DNA of 64,000 bases from Clostridia bacterium. Its GTDB lineage: Bacteria > Bacillota > Clostridia > Christensenellales > UBA1242. Of the stretch, positions 46,671 through 54,794 are shown piece after piece. The translations under genes and the position numbers were made by a program. The stretch spans positions 62,001-126,000 of the forward strand of contig JAFVEA010000003.1 in assembly GCA_017478185.1 (NCBI GenBank), in the 5' to 3' direction. The notes below the pieces were generated by a model. The model saw only the letters and a list, made by a program, of their open reading frames with translations. It searched no databases and was not told the DNA's origin. Positions within the stretch are counted from its first letter, which is position 1, and each line of letters starts with the position of its first letter.

Positions 46671-47588
46671 TTAAGAAATAGGCTTTAATTTTTTTAATAT
46701 ATCTTCAAAATAAGAAGGCAGATTTGTTTCAAACTCCATTGTTTTTAAAGTTCTTGGATGAGAAAATTTGATGCGTTTTGAGTGAAGAAGTTGCCCGATG
46801 TGTCCAAACTTTTCTCCACTGCCATAAACTGGGTCACAAACAATAGGGTGGCCAATATGTTTTGCGTGCACTCTTATTTGGTGGGTTCTGCCTGTTTTTA
46901 AAACCCACTCCATAAGGGTGTAACCAGAATATCTTTTCAAAACCTTATAGGTTGAAATTGCAAGTCTGCCTTCGCCGTCATTTAAAACATCCATTTTTTT
47001 GCGGTCTTTTTTGCTTCTGCCAATATAGTTTTCAATAATCCCTTCATCTTTTTTAACATTTCCACAAACCAAAGCCCAATAACATCGTAGGCAAGTTTTT
47101 TCTGATATTTGTTTTGCTAGGCTCTTGTGTGCAAAATCATTTTTTGCAACAAGCATAAGGCCTGAGGTGTCTTTGTCAAGCCTATGAACAATTCCTGGCC
47201 TTAGCTCTCCATTTATGCCACTCAAGTTTTTTATTGAACCCAAAAGGGCATTAACAAGTGTTCCAGAATGAACACTGCTAGCTGGGTGAACAACCATTCC
47301 TTGAGCTTTGTTTAAAACCAAAAGGTCATCATCTTCAAAAACAATGTCAAGAGGGATTTTTTCGGGCAACAAGTCTGTTTTTATGGGGTCAAAAAGGGTT
47401 ATAACAACTTTTTGATTTTCCTTTAATTTAAAACCACACTTAACAGCTTTTTGGTCAACCAAAACTTGATTTTTTTCAATTAAGTTTTGTATATGATTTC
47501 TTGAAGTGTTTTCAAGTTTAGACATCAAAAACATATCTAATCTTTTTTTGCTATCTTCTTTTTTAACTAAAAATTCTTTTGTTTCCAA
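46671..47588 (-). CDS. rluD: 23S rRNA pseudouridine synthase RluD-type
   Basis: 305 residues. An N-terminal S4 RNA-binding domain (about 15-70) is followed by an RluA-type catalytic domain with the motif HRLDKDTSG, catalytic Asp138, and TGRTHQIRVH. It isomerises uridines in 23S rRNA helix 69 or related sites. RluD versus other RluA-group members cannot be settled by eye, but a position directly after lspA is the usual Firmicutes arrangement. It starts one base after the lspA stop. Confidence 0.92.
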   Translation of the reverse strand: METKEFLVKKEDSKKRLDMFLMSKLENTSRNHIQNLIEKNQVLVDQKAVKCGFKLKENQKVVITLFDPIKTDLLPEKIPLDIVFEDDDLLVLNKAQGMVVHPASSVHSGTLVNALLGSIKNLSGINGELRPGIVHRLDKDTSGLMLVAKNDFAHKSLAKQISEKTCLRCYWALVCGNVKKDEGIIENYIGRSKKDRKKMDVLNDGEGRLAISTYKVLKRYSGYTLMEWVLKTGRTHQIRVHAKHIGHPIVCDPVYGSGEKFGHIGQLLHSKRIKFSHPRTLKTMEFETNLPSYFEDILKKLKPIS

Positions 47589-47589
47589 T

Positions 47590-48093
47590 TTATTTTCCTT
47601 TTTTGTTTTTTAGGTTAGATTTTTCTTTATATGAAAAGAACAAGAGCCAAACAATTAAACATATAACTCCAATTGTTAAAGCGCTGTCAGCAATGTTAAA
47701 AACGGCAAAATTCATAAACTGAAGTGAAATAAAATCTCTAACATAGCCCAAAAATATGCGGTCAACAACATTTCCTATAATTCCACCAACCATAAGTGAT
47801 GCGCCCACAAAAAACCAAGCATTTAGATTTGATTTTTTGGCTAAAAGGCTATACAAAACAATTAACACGCTAACAATTATTCCAAGGATTATAAAAACAA
47901 TTTGCGCTGCTTTCGAGCCAGCAAACATAGAAAAACTTGCACCAGTGTTATGAAAGCTTTCGATTGCAAAAACTCCTTTTATGCCTTCTTGAAAAACAAC
48001 TCCGTCTGTGATTTTTTTTGTTATTAAGTCAATTATAATAACAAAAATTGCAATTAAATACCATAAAAAATTTAAGTTTATTTTTTTATTCAT
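47590..48093 (-). CDS. lspA: Prolipoprotein signal peptidase LspA
   Basis: A 167-residue, four-helix membrane aspartyl protease. Motifs HNTGASFSMF, GNVVDRIFLGYVRDF (first catalytic Asp region) and FNIADSALTIG (second Asp). It cleaves lipoprotein signal peptides after lipidation and would process the lipoproteins at 48761, 55759 and 60053. Two ATGs are possible (48099, 48093). AGGA is nine bases from 48093 but only three from 48099, so 48093 is chosen. It overlaps the end of sepF. Confidence 0.95.
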   Translation of the reverse strand: MNKKINLNFLWYLIAIFVIIIDLITKKITDGVVFQEGIKGVFAIESFHNTGASFSMFAGSKAAQIVFIILGIIVSVLIVLYSLLAKKSNLNAWFFVGASLMVGGIIGNVVDRIFLGYVRDFISLQFMNFAVFNIADSALTIGVICLIVWLLFFSYKEKSNLKNKKGK

Positions 48094-48472
48094 CTTCATT
48101 TATCCTATTTAAAATTTTTGTTCCACTTGGGGCAAAAACATAAAGCCCTTCACCAACGCACTCACATGTTGCCCCAGCAGCAGAAGCTCCACCCAAAATT
48201 ATATCAAAAGCTCTTTTAACAACACTTTTTTCAAGCATTGAAACATTTATTAACACTGGTTCTTTTTGCCCTAAAAATTCAGTGGCTTTTAAAATGTCTT
48301 CCAAATTTGTAGGGCAAAAAATTGCGAGCTTGCTGTTTTTTGCTTGTGGCAAAAAGTTATCTTTTGAATTTTTTCTTAAAATTAGGCTGTCATCATTTTT
48401 TGTTTTTTCTTGGTCATCATTTTTTAATTTACGAACACCAAAGCCAGCCAAAATATAATCTAAAAAACTCAA
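48086..48472 (-). CDS. sepF: Cell division protein SepF
   Basis: 128 residues. It starts with TTG (48472), which has GGAGG six bases upstream; no ATG fits. The SepF core (about 48-120) reads AIFCPTNLEDILKATEFLGQ, then VLINVSML and FDIILGGASAAGA. The N-terminal amphipathic start MSFLDYILAGFGV is the membrane anchor. SepF forms rings that align FtsZ filaments. It leads sepF-lspA-rluD with small overlaps. Confidence 0.92.
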   Translation of the reverse strand: MSFLDYILAGFGVRKLKNDDQEKTKNDDSLILRKNSKDNFLPQAKNSKLAIFCPTNLEDILKATEFLGQKEPVLINVSMLEKSVVKRAFDIILGGASAAGATCECVGEGLYVFAPSGTKILNRINEDE

Positions 48473-48490
48473 TTTATGCCTCCAAACAAA

Positions 48491-48519
48491 ATGATATCAA
48501 AAATAATAATTTTTTGCAA
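48491..48519 (-). promoter_or_regulatory. Promoter of sepF-lspA-rluD
   Basis: TTGCAA, 17 bases, TATCAT, 18 bases before the TTG start codon. Confidence 0.6.
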
Positions 48520-48582
48520 TGTTATTTTGGCTTTTATAGTTAAAAATAATGTTTTAATTTGTTGTTTTTTAAAAATAAACAA

Positions 48583-48604
48583 AAAAAGGCTTAAAAACCT
48601 TTTT
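48583..48604 (-). terminator. Isolated terminator-like hairpin
   Basis: AAAAAGG / CCTTTTT with an 8-base loop followed (minus strand) by T7. It lies between divergent sepF and the lipoprotein gene, where the only candidate gene to end is the tiny frame at 48631. Confidence 0.45.
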
Positions 48605-48630
48605 AAGAATTTGCTATATTTTCATAGTTT

Positions 48631-48690
48631 TTAGTTTTTGATAAAGACCACTCTTAATTCATTTCTTCTTTGTTGTTCTTTTTGAGCCAT
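48631..48690 (-). CDS. Possible 19-residue small protein
   Basis: The minus-strand frame MAQKEQQRRNELRVVFIKN has GGAG three bases upstream of the ATG (an alternative ATG at 48699 would give 22 residues). It is followed by the terminator-like hairpin at 48583. Ribosome site, basic peptide and terminator together suggest a real small gene, but the length gives no statistical support and no family is recognised. Confidence 0.25.
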   Translation of the reverse strand: MAQKEQQRRNELRVVFIKN

Positions 48691-48760
48691 TCGCTCCATT
48701 TTTATGTGCAAAATGAATTCCTTTATAATATTTTTTAATGTTGTTAAATATTATATTATT

Positions 48761-49519
48761 ATGAAAAAAATGTTATTTGTTATATGTTTAGCAGTTGTGA
48801 TTTTCTCTTTTTCGGGGTGCTCAAGCATAACTTATGGAACGCTTGTTAATCAAGATGGAAGCATATCTGAAGTTTTGGAAGTTATGTTGGATGAAGAAAA
48901 ATTAGAAGAAAAGGGCATAGAGCCACAAAAGCTGTTTGAAGAAATTGAAAAAGAATATTCTGTTTTTGTTTATAACAAAACTTATAAAAAAAGCATTGAG
49001 GGGTTTGATTATAACTTAACAAAAGATGAAAAAAACAAAAAAATAACTCTAATACTAAATTATCAAGACATAAACAGCTATTATGCTTTTTGGGAAGCTA
49101 ATTTAAATGATGTTAAAAGCAAGCAAGATTATGAATTTTGTTTTTTGTTTGACAAATTAAAAATTATTGATGATAAAACAGTTTTTCACAACATTCAAAA
49201 CTCTTCCATTGCCAAACACTTTTATGATTGGTGTGAATTAAATTATGGGCAAATAGAGTGGAATAGTTGTGATTTTAAATTTAATTATGTTTATGCAATT
49301 CCAACATCATTTGGCTATCAAACAAACGCTCAAAAAGTTCAAACAATTGGTGACACAAGTTATCATATTTGGCAATTTGATTTATCTCAAACAGACCAAA
49401 ACATAAGCGTTTTTGTGCCCCTTATAACAAACCGAAATGTTGCGTGCTGGTTTATTTTAATATTGTTTTTAAGTGGGGTTTTTGGCTTGTTGTTATATTT
49501 TAAATTTAGAAATAAATGA
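48761..49519 (+). CDS. Lipoprotein with C-terminal membrane helix
   Basis: 252 residues from the ATG at 48761. The lipoprotein signal is MKKMLFVICLAVVIFSFSGC with the lipidated Cys20. The external domain (about 21-225) is acidic and beta/alpha mixed, with a GTLVNQDGSISEVLEVMLD start reminiscent of LppM-like (DUF3153-type) lipoproteins. A C-terminal helix (about 227-247) with a basic end pins the other side. No good ribosome site is seen. Function unknown. Confidence 0.65.
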   Translation: MKKMLFVICLAVVIFSFSGCSSITYGTLVNQDGSISEVLEVMLDEEKLEEKGIEPQKLFEEIEKEYSVFVYNKTYKKSIEGFDYNLTKDEKNKKITLILNYQDINSYYAFWEANLNDVKSKQDYEFCFLFDKLKIIDDKTVFHNIQNSSIAKHFYDWCELNYGQIEWNSCDFKFNYVYAIPTSFGYQTNAQKVQTIGDTSYHIWQFDLSQTDQNISVFVPLITNRNVACWFILILFLSGVFGLLLYFKFRNK

Positions 49520-49546
49520 TTATATTTTTAATTTTAAAATAAAAGT

Positions 49547-49887
49547 GGTGTTATAAATTGTGTTACACACATAAAATAGAGATTGCCACAGACCTAAAGG
49601 GCTTTGCAATGAATTGAAGCGTTAGCCGAAAGTTTGGTGCAGTTTTAAGCAGTTGAGATTGCCACGCAAGGAAGAACCTTGCTCGCAATGACGGAAATAA
49701 AAGCCAAAAACCATTTGCAAAAACAAAGAGAAGTTGATTGGTGCTTTAAAAAGAAGCTCAAGGAAGTAGCGCAGCACCAAGCTTTCGGCTGTCGCCTCAA
49801 GGCATTCTTAAGGAGGCACTTTAGTAGCCGACGTGAGAATCTCAAAAAAAGCTTTTATTTAAAAATCATATTTTTCATTTTATCACC
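49547..49887. repeat. Interspersed repeat copy C (MITE-like, expanded)
   Basis: About 341 bases. The left end GGTGTTATAAATTGTG and the right end TTTTATCACC are inverted repeats. Inside are AGAGATTGCCACAGACC, GCGTTAGCCGAAAG, a second GAGATTGCCACG...CGCAATGACGG unit, an inverted CTTTCGGCTGTCGCC, then GTGAGAATCTCAAAAAAAGC and TTTTATTTAAAAATCA. It fills most of the 476-base gap before the 49996 gene. Confidence 0.75.
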
Positions 49888-49995
49888 AAAATAAAATAAT
49901 ATATTGATTTTTTGTGTGATTTGTGCTATAATGCCAAAAACGGGGGTTCTTTTAACAATTTTTAATTTGTATAAATAAGGGCAAAGGAGAAAATT

Positions 49996-50928
49996 ATGGA
50001 AGAATTTAAAACACCAATCAGTCTTTTTAAAGAAACAGACAAGCGTTTTCAGCCACAAAAACCAGAAAATAAATATGATTTGTTTTGGCATACAAAACAG
50101 TTTTTGGAAGATAACAAAAACAATGAAAAAATAACAAAAATAACTGCAACAAATGGCGCTGAAACAAGCAATGAATTAAGAATAAACAGGCTTAATAATA
50201 TAAAAAATTATTTAAATACAATTTATGATGAGTTTGATAAAAAAACTCAAAATCTTTGGAAGTATGAGCCAAAAAGAGAAGAAATTATTTCAAATGCAGA
50301 ACAACTTTTGGTTAGAAGCCAATATAATATGGGTTATGCTCAAAGTGGGCTATATCTTGATTATAACAAGTTTTTTGAAGTTTTGGATAACAAAACAAAG
50401 CCTATGGAAGCAAAAAGAATTATTGATAACAATTTGTTTTTAGGGAATATGGCAACTTTTTACACCAGTTCTGTTGAAGAAGGGGAACAAAAAGAGGTTA
50501 TAGAAAACGCAAAACATAATTATTTAAAAACGCTAGAGCTTATGCAAAGTGACAGCATTCATTTTAGATTGCCTTATGAAGAACCAAAATATTTTAAGTT
50601 TTTGGTTCAAGATGGAGATGTTAAATTAAAAGTTTTTTCAAAAGAAGTTCAAGATAACGGTGTTTATGTGGCGAGTGGCCCTCAGGTTTTGAGTGAATTT
50701 ATATTTTTTAAGAGCAGAGAAAAAGAAGAAATAAAAAATCAAATTGATGAACTTTCAAAAAACTTAACAAGTGATAACAAAAGCTTAAAAGATATAAGCC
50801 AAAGAAAGAAAGACCAAAAGCAAGCTGAATTCGAAAAAATTTTAAAAGAACAACAAAGTTATAAAAATGAATTAAACAAATTGCAAAAACAACACAATTT
50901 AAATCAAGAAATGGGAATGAAAAGATAA
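49996..50928 (+). CDS. Unknown soluble helical protein
   Basis: 310 residues, family not recognised. It has no signal peptide or membrane helix. It is strongly charged (K, E, N, Q) and mostly helical. Residues about 1-230 may be globular (YDLFWHTKQFLED, YFKFLVQDGDVKLKVF). Residues about 235-300 are a coiled coil (KEEIKNQIDELSKNL and following heptads). AAAGGAG precedes the ATG. It converges on the 50964 gene, with which it shares a terminator. Confidence 0.6.
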   Translation: MEEFKTPISLFKETDKRFQPQKPENKYDLFWHTKQFLEDNKNNEKITKITATNGAETSNELRINRLNNIKNYLNTIYDEFDKKTQNLWKYEPKREEIISNAEQLLVRSQYNMGYAQSGLYLDYNKFFEVLDNKTKPMEAKRIIDNNLFLGNMATFYTSSVEEGEQKEVIENAKHNYLKTLELMQSDSIHFRLPYEEPKYFKFLVQDGDVKLKVFSKEVQDNGVYVASGPQVLSEFIFFKSREKEEIKNQIDELSKNLTSDNKSLKDISQRKKDQKQAEFEKILKEQQSYKNELNKLQKQHNLNQEMGMKR

Positions 50929-50929
50929 C

Positions 50930-50958
50930 AAAAAAAACTAGAATTTTTCTAGTTTTTT
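50930..50958. terminator. Bidirectional intrinsic terminator
   Basis: AAAAAACTAGAA / TTCTAGTTTTTT between convergent genes. Confidence 0.85.
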
Positions 50959-50963
50959 TGTTT

Positions 50964-52358
50964 TTAGGACTTCACTAATGGGACTGCAGGTCTTGTATCT
51001 GCCTTTTTTTGCTTTTGTTCAGGTTCTTTTGGTGGTTGATTGTTTACTTTTACTTTTATTGTGTGGAGTGTGGCGGATAAATTTTCACCATTCTCTTTAT
51101 TTTTGTTTACTTCATTTTTTGGGGCACTACCGCCAACTGGTTTTTTTGCATTCTTTTTATCGTCTTTTTTGTCTTTCTTTTTGTCTTTTTTCTTATCTTT
51201 TTTTGCTGGCTTTGAGCCTTTTGATTTTGAGCCAGATTTTGCTTTTGCTGGTTTTTTTGCTGTTAATTTTTTGCCGCCAATTTTAACTGTTCCAGCGCCA
51301 GCTCCACCGCCAGAAGGGGCAGGAGCCTTGACGGTTGCAATTGCTTGAACAGCCTCTTTTGCTCTTTTATAATCTTCAGTTTCTTTTATTTCTTTGCTGA
51401 TGTTTGAAGCTTTGTTTAAATATTTCACCGCCAAAATTTGCATAGAAATTTTATAAGCTTGCTCTTTTTCAAAATCATCAAAATAAGCTTCTAAAATGGA
51501 GGTTAAAAGTTCATTTAATGCTCTATATTTGTTTCTTGGGTTGTTGATAAAATATTTGTCTAAAGCACTTCGTTTTTTGTTGAATTCACTCAAAACCAAA
51601 GCGCCCTTCGGAATTTCATTTAGAATTTGAATTCTAGCATTAAAAAATGATTCTTCTAATAATAAATATTGGTCTTTGCTGGCTTTTTTAACTGCTGCCA
51701 AATATTTATAGCGAGCATCAACATAATGCGCATCTTCTGGTTTTAATGCGCCATCATCTTCAGCGCCCTCATTGCTAACAATATGCAAAGCTCGATAACA
51801 ATAATTTTTATAATACTCATCATATTTATAAGAGTAGGTTGCAACAGGGGTGGAGATGGTGTTTTGTATATATCCATTAACTTTGTTAACAGTTTCAAGC
51901 AAATATAAAACACTTTCAGCAGTGTGAGTTTTTGGGTCTTCGCTCCCAATTTTTAACAAAAAGTTAAAGCTTCTTCCATCTTTATATGGAGCACGAACTT
52001 TGGTTCCAAATTCATTTGTAACTCCAACAATTTTTTTAAGATTGGCAAGTTCTGTTAAAATTTCAGTTGAAATATAATATTCTCCATTTTCATCAAAGCT
52101 TCCAAGAAGTTCATTGGCAATAACATCATATTTTCGCATTGCTTTTAATAAGGCTGTTTCATAAGTTGATGTTGTGTGGCCAGTTTCAGAATCTTCACGC
52201 TCATATTTCTGATCTTTTAAATCTTGAACTGTTGTTTCGCCTTCACCTTGGCTTGTTTCATCAAGTGTTGCAATTTGCTGTGATTTTTCTTTCTCTTTTT
52301 TTTCTGTTGCTTTTTTCTTTAATATTTCTTTTAATTCAGTCATTTCTTGTTCACTCAT
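50964..52358 (-). CDS. Unknown protein with lysine-rich low-complexity linker
   Basis: 464 residues, family not recognised. An acidic N-terminal 60 residues lead to a helical domain (about 65-335; TYETALLKAMRKYDVIANEL, RSFNFLLKIGSEDP, YKYLAAVKKASKDQYLLLEE). A Gly/Ala-rich hinge and about 60 residues of nearly pure Lys/Asp/Ala/Ser (KKDKKKDKKKDKKDDKK type) follow, then a proline-rich end. There is no export signal. GGAGG precedes the ATG. The linker resembles histone-like or nucleic-acid-binding tails; function unknown. Confidence 0.6.
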   Translation of the reverse strand: MSEQEMTELKEILKKKATEKKEKEKSQQIATLDETSQGEGETTVQDLKDQKYEREDSETGHTTSTYETALLKAMRKYDVIANELLGSFDENGEYYISTEILTELANLKKIVGVTNEFGTKVRAPYKDGRSFNFLLKIGSEDPKTHTAESVLYLLETVNKVNGYIQNTISTPVATYSYKYDEYYKNYCYRALHIVSNEGAEDDGALKPEDAHYVDARYKYLAAVKKASKDQYLLLEESFFNARIQILNEIPKGALVLSEFNKKRSALDKYFINNPRNKYRALNELLTSILEAYFDDFEKEQAYKISMQILAVKYLNKASNISKEIKETEDYKRAKEAVQAIATVKAPAPSGGGAGAGTVKIGGKKLTAKKPAKAKSGSKSKGSKPAKKDKKKDKKKDKKDDKKNAKKPVGGSAPKNEVNKNKENGENLSATLHTIKVKVNNQPPKEPEQKQKKADTRPAVPLVKS

Positions 52359-52382
52359 AAAATTACCTCCACCATTTGCAAT

Positions 52383-52411
52383 ATTTTAACACAAACACAA
52401 AAAATTAGCAA
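52383..52411 (-). promoter_or_regulatory. Promoter of the 50964 gene
   Basis: TTGCTA, 17 bases, TAAAAT, 24 bases before the ATG. Confidence 0.6.
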
Positions 52412-52432
52412 ATAATTTATCATATTTATAAA

Positions 52433-52460
52433 ATAAAAAAATAGCAAAATCTTGCTATTT
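52433..52460 (-). terminator. Intrinsic terminator of the CorC/HlyC-like gene
   Basis: AAATAGCAA / TTGCTATTT with a 4-base loop and T run on the minus strand. It overlaps the stop codon. Confidence 0.8.
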
Positions 52461-53817
52461 AGCTCTTTTGTGTTTTTAAAATTTTGTTGTCTTTTATTTG
52501 AATTAAAACTTGCCTTATTCTTTTGTTTTCAACTTTTATAAGCTTAAAGAGCAGTGAAACCTCAATTTCATAATAATTTGCATCATCATCCACTCGTTCA
52601 TCAATGGTTTTGAACTCTAAAGTTTGCCCCTCTCGAGGAACTTTTTCAGCTAATTCAAACAAAAAAGCTCCCAAACTTGTGTAGTTTTTGCTTGGAAGAT
52701 GTTCAATTTTTAATTTTTCAAACAATTCTTCAAGCTCAATTTCAGCATCAGCAATAAATGTTTTGTCATCTTTTTTGATTAAAAGTTCTTGTTTTTGAAC
52801 ATCATCGTGTTCGTCATAAATTTCACCCCAAACTTCTTCAATGGCGTCTTCTAATGTTATGATGCCACTTGTTCCGCCATGTTCATCCAAAACAATAGCA
52901 ATATGCTTTTTTTCTCTTTGCATTTTTCTTATCATATCATCAAGCTTCATATTTTCGTTAACAAACATAGGCTTGTTCATAAGCTTTCCAATATCAATGT
53001 TTTGGTTGTTTATAACAGCTGAGAAAAAATCTTTTTCAGACAAAACTCCAACAACGTTATCTATGTTTTTGCTATAAACTGGAATTCTTGAAAACATAGT
53101 GTCTAAAAACACTTTTTTAACACTTTCGATGCTATCATGAATTTCAATTGCTGTTACGTCAACACGAGGCGTCATTGCATTATACACAATTTTTTGATCT
53201 AAGTCTAAAACTCCCTGAATTAAGTCAGCATCTTTGCTGTCTATAACGCCTTCTTCTTCCATTGTGTCGATAATGCTTTCAAGTTCTTCCTCAGTCACTT
53301 GTGGGGCAGTGTCTTGTTTTTTCTTCAATAATTTTTGTTGATATTTGTTAAACAAAAAGGTTATTGGTGTTAAAACTTTTATAATCACAAACAATATACC
53401 CGAAAATTTTAAAGCAACTTTTTCTGGATTTTGTTTGGATAGCGCTTTTGGAGTTATTTCACCGCAAATTAAAAGTATGATTGTCATAATAAGCGTGTTT
53501 AAAATGTTTGCTAGCGCTTGATTTATTATTGCTTCAGCAAACAAAAACGCACAAATTGTGGTGCTTGCAATATTTACAAGATTGTTTCCAACCAAAATTG
53601 TTGATAATGTGATGTCATAGTGGTCACAAATCCAAACAGCTTTTCTGGCTCCTTTAACTTTTTCTTCCGCATAATGCTTCATTCTAATGCTGTTAACTGA
53701 AGTGTAGGCTGTTTCACATCCGCTAAAAAACGCAGAACAAGCAATTAAAAACAGAATAACAACACTCAAAGTTAGATTTAGTTGCCAAGATAAGCTGGCT
53801 AACATAATGGGGACCAT
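52459..53817 (-). CDS. CNNM/CorC (HlyC)-family transporter-like protein
   Basis: 452 residues. An N-terminal DUF21 (CNNM) membrane domain of four helices (about 10-150; FFSGCETAYTSVNSIRMKH, GNNLVNIASTTI, CGEITPKALSKQNP) is followed by a CBS pair (about 205-320; MTPRVDVTAIE, HIAIVLDEHGGTSGIITLED) and a C-terminal CorC_HlyC domain. Members are linked to magnesium or cobalt efflux, although often annotated haemolysin. AAGGAG lies 12 bases before the ATG. It has its own promoter and terminator. Confidence 0.92.
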   Translation of the reverse strand: MVPIMLASLSWQLNLTLSVVILFLIACSAFFSGCETAYTSVNSIRMKHYAEEKVKGARKAVWICDHYDITLSTILVGNNLVNIASTTICAFLFAEAIINQALANILNTLIMTIILLICGEITPKALSKQNPEKVALKFSGILFVIIKVLTPITFLFNKYQQKLLKKKQDTAPQVTEEELESIIDTMEEEGVIDSKDADLIQGVLDLDQKIVYNAMTPRVDVTAIEIHDSIESVKKVFLDTMFSRIPVYSKNIDNVVGVLSEKDFFSAVINNQNIDIGKLMNKPMFVNENMKLDDMIRKMQREKKHIAIVLDEHGGTSGIITLEDAIEEVWGEIYDEHDDVQKQELLIKKDDKTFIADAEIELEELFEKLKIEHLPSKNYTSLGAFLFELAEKVPREGQTLEFKTIDERVDDDANYYEIEVSLLFKLIKVENKRIRQVLIQIKDNKILKTQKS

Positions 53818-53855
53818 AAAATTTAATAACTCCTTAACTAAATATTATTTTTAAT

Positions 53856-53884
53856 ATTATAGCATATGATTAAAAATATGTAAA
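53856..53884 (-). promoter_or_regulatory. Promoter of the CorC/HlyC-like gene
   Basis: TTTACA, 17 bases, TATAAT, 38 bases before the ATG. Confidence 0.65.
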
Positions 53885-54018
53885 GTATAATAAAAAGTTT
53901 CAAAATTTTTTAAAAGTAAACAATGTTTAATTTTTCTAAAAATAAAATAACATTATTTTTTAATATATGTTAATAATAAGTGTTTTGAACATATATCAAG
54001 AAAAATTGAATAAAAAAC

Positions 54019-54047
54019 TTGCAATAAAAAGAATTTTGTGATATACT
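54019..54047 (+). promoter_or_regulatory. Promoter of tRNA-Leu
   Basis: TTGCAA, 17 bases, TATACT, 14 bases before the mature tRNA 5' end. Confidence 0.75.
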
Positions 54048-54061
54048 AAAAAAGTAATCGT

Positions 54062-54148
54062 GCAGGTGTGGTGGAATTGGTAGACGCGCTGGACTCAAAA
54101 TCCAGTGAGGGCAACCTCATGAGGGTTCGAGTCCCTCTACCTGCACCA
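54062..54148 (+). tRNA. tRNA-Leu (anticodon CAA)
   Basis: An 87-base class II tRNA with encoded CCA. The acceptor GCAGGTG pairs with TACCTGC (one G-T), discriminator A. The D-arm is TGGTGGAATTGGTAGACGCG, and the anticodon stem CTGGA/TCCAG holds loop CTCAAAA with anticodon CAA. The long variable arm is GTGAGGGCAACCTCAT, and the T-arm GAGGG TTCGAGT CCCTC is intact. It decodes UUG. Its 3' end is repeated downstream. Confidence 0.97.
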
Positions 54149-54360
54149 GAAGTAGATAAAATCGAACAAAAAAGGTTCGATTTTTTGTTTAAAAAATAAC
54201 GAGTGAGGGACTCGAACGGGCACGAAAGAAAAGTTGCCAGTGGCAAGTTTTCAGTGCCCCGGCCTGAAAGCGAAGTAAAGAGGAAAAAGAAACCAAGAAG
54301 AATAGATAGAGTATAAAGGCAAAACAACTCAAAAAGCCCATAGCGGTGGGAGCCCTCCAC
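54141..54360. repeat. tRNA-3'-end repeat unit 1 (220 bases)
   Basis: It begins with the last bases of tRNA-Leu (CTGCACCAGAAGTAGATAAA) and runs through the terminator hairpin. Then comes GAGTGAGGGACTCGAACGGG, which is an inverted T-arm-like sequence, then a TTGCCAGTGGCAA hairpin and GCGAAGTAAAG. The end GGTGGGAGCCCTCCAC is a decayed copy of the tRNA T-arm/acceptor side. Unit 2 follows head to tail at a 220-base period. Confidence 0.8.
54158..54186 (+). terminator. Intrinsic terminator of tRNA-Leu
   Basis: AAATCGAAC / GTTCGATTT with a 7-base loop and T run. The same hairpin recurs in each repeat unit (54378 and 55340 regions). Confidence 0.8.
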
Positions 54361-54544
54361 CTGCACCAGAAGTAGATAAAATCGAACAAAAAAGGTTCGA
54401 TTTTTTGTTTAAAAAATAACGAGTGAGGGACTCGAACGGGCACGAAAGGAAAGTTGCCAGTGGCAATTTTTCAGTGCCCCGGCCTGAAAGCGAAGTAAAG
54501 GGGAAAAAGAAATTAAGAAGAATAGATAGAGCATAAAGGCAAAA
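54361..54544. repeat. tRNA-3'-end repeat unit 2 (partial, 184 bases)
   Basis: Nearly identical to unit 1 until AAAGGCAAAA at 54544, where the toxin-module DNA begins. Differences are a few single-base changes such as GAAAGA/GAAAGG and AAACC/AAATT. Confidence 0.8.
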
Positions 54545-54604
54545 AGTTTTTGATTTGTTTTTTATATAAAAGGCTTATTCATTGAGTTAATTGTTGATTT
54601 CTTT

Positions 54605-54633
54605 TTGAAAATAGTATATAATATCTGTATAAT
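54605..54633 (+). promoter_or_regulatory. Promoter of the antitoxin-toxin pair
   Basis: TTGAAA, 17 bases, TATAAT, 23 bases before the antitoxin ATG. Confidence 0.7.
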
Positions 54634-54656
54634 AGTTTTTAAGGAGGTTTTTTATA

Positions 54657-54794
54657 ATGGCAAAAAATATGAAGAAAGAGAATAAAAGCACCAAAAAAGA
54701 AAGAATTGTATTTGTAAATAATCCCAAATTTGACGCTGCTGTTTTAAAAATACTTGCTGAAAGACAAAAAATGTTTGAGGAGCTTGCAAAATGA
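54657..54794 (+). CDS. Small antitoxin of the Doc module
   Basis: 45 residues, start MAKNMKKENKSTKK, end RQKMFEELAK, with AAGGAGG nine bases upstream. It is basic and lysine-rich at the N-terminus. The C-terminal helix FDAAVLKILAERQKMFEELA is the type that plugs the Fic/Doc active site. The stop overlaps the toxin start (ATGA), the usual antitoxin-first coupling. Much shorter than Phd (about 73 residues) and without its clear DNA-binding domain. The antitoxin role comes from position and coupling. Confidence 0.7.
   Translation: MAKNMKKENKSTKKERIVFVNNPKFDAAVLKILAERQKMFEELAK

Noticed and set aside
49645-49894. Open frames inside repeat copy C on both strands
   Set aside because: They arise from the palindromic repeat structure and have no start signals or family resemblance.
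50978-51348. Plus-strand open frames rich in Leu/Phe inside the 50964 gene
   Set aside because: They are antisense shadows of the Lys-rich linker; no ribosome site or promoter.
54046-54443. Minus-strand open frames across tRNA-Leu and the repeat units
   Set aside because: They read through the tRNA and repeats, have no ribosome sites and repeat only because the DNA is repeated.
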